This document shows, one piece after another, positions 5,564-6,437 of a stretch of DNA of 6,437 nt. The notes below the pieces were generated by a model that was not told the origin of the DNA, did not search any database, and worked only from the letters and a program-made list of their open reading frames with translations. The DNA comes from an uncultured Caulobacteraceae bacterium (lineage in GTDB: Bacteria; Pseudomonadota; Alphaproteobacteria; Caulobacterales; Caulobacteraceae). A program made the translations under genes and the position numbers. Within the stretch, counting starts at the first letter, position 1. Every line of letters begins with the position of its first letter. Where the stretch lies: contig CALEOQ010000250.1 in NCBI GenBank assembly GCA_937910255.1, positions 1 through 6,437 on the forward strand, written 5' to 3'.

Positions 5564-6437
5564 GCTGCGCCTCGCGGGTCAAAGGCAAGGGCCGCCAGCA
5601 GGGCGGATATCTTGGCCTCGGTCTCCAGCCGCTCGGCGACCGGATCGCTGTCGGCCACCAGGCCGGCCCCGGCCCGGGCCTCCACCCGCCAACCCTGCGG
5701 GGTCTCCACGCAGGCGGCGGTGCGGATCAGCACGCTGGAGTCAAAGGCTCCGTCGACGCCGGCCCAGAAGATGGCGCCGCAATAGGGACCCCGCGGCGGC
5801 TCAAGGCCGGCGATCACCTTCATCGCCTGGATCTTGGGCGCGCCGGTTATCGAGCCAGGGGGGAAGGCCGCCCGCAACAGGTCGGCCGCCCCGCGCCCGG
5901 CCTGCATCACCCCGGTCACGGTGGAGACCAGGTGATGGACATTGGCGAAGCTCTCGATGGCGAACAGCTCGGGGACCCGCACCGTGCCCGGCCGGCAGCC
6001 CCTGGCCAGATCATTGCGCATCAGATCGACGATCATCAGGTTCTCGGCCCGGTCCTTGGGACTGGCCAGGAGCTCGGCCGCCAGCGCAGCGTCCTGGGCG
6101 GCGTCACAGCCCCTGGGGCGCGTGCCCTTGATCGGCCGGGTCTCGGCCGTGAGTCCCGCAGGTCGCCGGCGCAGGGCGACGAAGCGCTCGGGCGAATTGG
6201 ACACCACCGCCCGGCCCGGCAGGCGCAGATAGGCCGCGAAGGGCGCCGCCGAGCGCCGGGCGAGGCCGGCGAACAGGTCGTAGGGGCTGGCCCCCGGCGT
6301 CAGCTCGCCGGTCCATTGGCGGGCGATATTGGCCTGGAAGATCTCGCCGGCGGCGATCCGCCCGACCACCTCGGCGACCGCGGCCTCGTAGGCGCCGCCG
6401 GGGGCGACGGCCATGGGGCCAGCCAGCGCGGCTGGCG
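5560..6437 (-). CDS. pabB: Aminodeoxychorismate synthase component I, PabB (N-terminal part outside window)
   Basis: PabB converts chorismate, with ammonia from glutamine supplied by a PabA-type subunit, to 4-amino-4-deoxychorismate in the cytoplasm. The chorismate-binding domain is visible: SPERFVALRR, AETRPIKGTRPRG, RAENLMIVDLMRNDL, FANVHHLVSTVTG, FPPGSITGAPKIQAM and the closing RAGAGLVADSDP. The PIKGT motif has the catalytic lysine that marks PabB; anthranilate synthase component I has Ala there (PIAGT). An ATG at 6414-6412 is not the likely start. The frame stays open upstream to the window edge (codons for PAALAGP), and about 290 residues is too short for PabB, usually 430-470 aa. So the gene continues beyond 6437. 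It ends by ATGA overlap with pabC. No PabA gene is seen here. Confidence 0.95.
   Translation of the reverse strand, partial: PAALAGPMAVAPGGAYEAAVAEVVGRIAAGEIFQANIARQWTGELTPGASPYDLFAGLARRSAAPFAAYLRLPGRAVVSNSPERFVALRRRPAGLTAETRPIKGTRPRGCDAAQDAALAAELLASPKDRAENLMIVDLMRNDLARGCRPGTVRVPELFAIESFANVHHLVSTVTGVMQAGRGAADLLRAAFPPGSITGAPKIQAMKVIAGLEPPRGPYCGAIFWAGVDGAFDSSVLIRTAACVETPQGWRVEARAGAGLVADSDPVAERLETEAKISALLAALAFDPRGAA

Noticed and set aside
5178..6131. Plus-strand open frame of 317 codons
   Set aside because: It is Arg/Pro/Ser-rich and antisense to pabC and pabB, both of which show catalytic motifs.

Overview
The window reads as chromosomal DNA from a GC-rich alphaproteobacterium, most likely of the order Caulobacterales (Caulobacter/Phenylobacterium-like; genus not resolved). 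The grounds are the pilA-cpaA-cpaB-cpaC order of a Tad (tight adherence, type IVc) pilus locus, CtrA-like TTAA motifs, and a dense cluster of GANTC (CcrM methylation) sites in the main promoter region. This assignment rests on gene order and motifs, not on a database match.

Layout. Bases 1-145 are not genome. Bases 82-145 match an Illumina TruSeq-type P7 index adapter with a 6-nt index slot, and 1-81 is unexplained low-GC sequence beyond it. True genomic sequence starts at about 146, so the window begins at a contig end cut inside cpaC. On the minus strand, reading leftward from 2891, lie pilA (2721-2891, major Flp pilin, 56 aa), a strong intrinsic terminator (2641-2678), cpaA (2033-2560, prepilin peptidase), cpaB (1051-1902, periplasmic SAF/RcpC protein) and the first 303 codons of cpaC (146-1054, outer-membrane secretin). 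A 318-bp divergent control region (2892-3209) separates pilA from a plus-strand group. That group is a secreted stand-alone secretin N-terminal domain protein (3210-3593) and two TadE-like pseudopilins (3657-4229 and 4232-4774). Convergent to it, on the minus strand, is an unrelated folate operon: pabB (5560-6437, running off the right edge) and pabC (4796-5563), overlapping by ATGA.

How the genes work together. PilA and both TadE-like proteins carry a Gly|x4-Glu prepilin site ahead of a hydrophobic stretch, so all three are expected substrates of CpaA. CpaC would form the outer-membrane pore, with CpaB in the periplasm. The small 127-aa protein repeats the pilus N-domain fold of CpaC without the pore, and probably works at the secretin or pilus base. 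PabB and PabC together make p-aminobenzoate from chorismate for folate synthesis and have no evident link to pili.

The most notable signals are non-coding. Seven GANTC sites lie within 192 bp of the divergent region (3015-3206), against eight in the rest of the window. The pilA leader has a 10-bp stem whose 3' arm could instead pair next to the start codon. CtrA-like motifs lie upstream of pilA and between cpaA and cpaB. I see no mobile element, CRISPR array, tRNA or rRNA.
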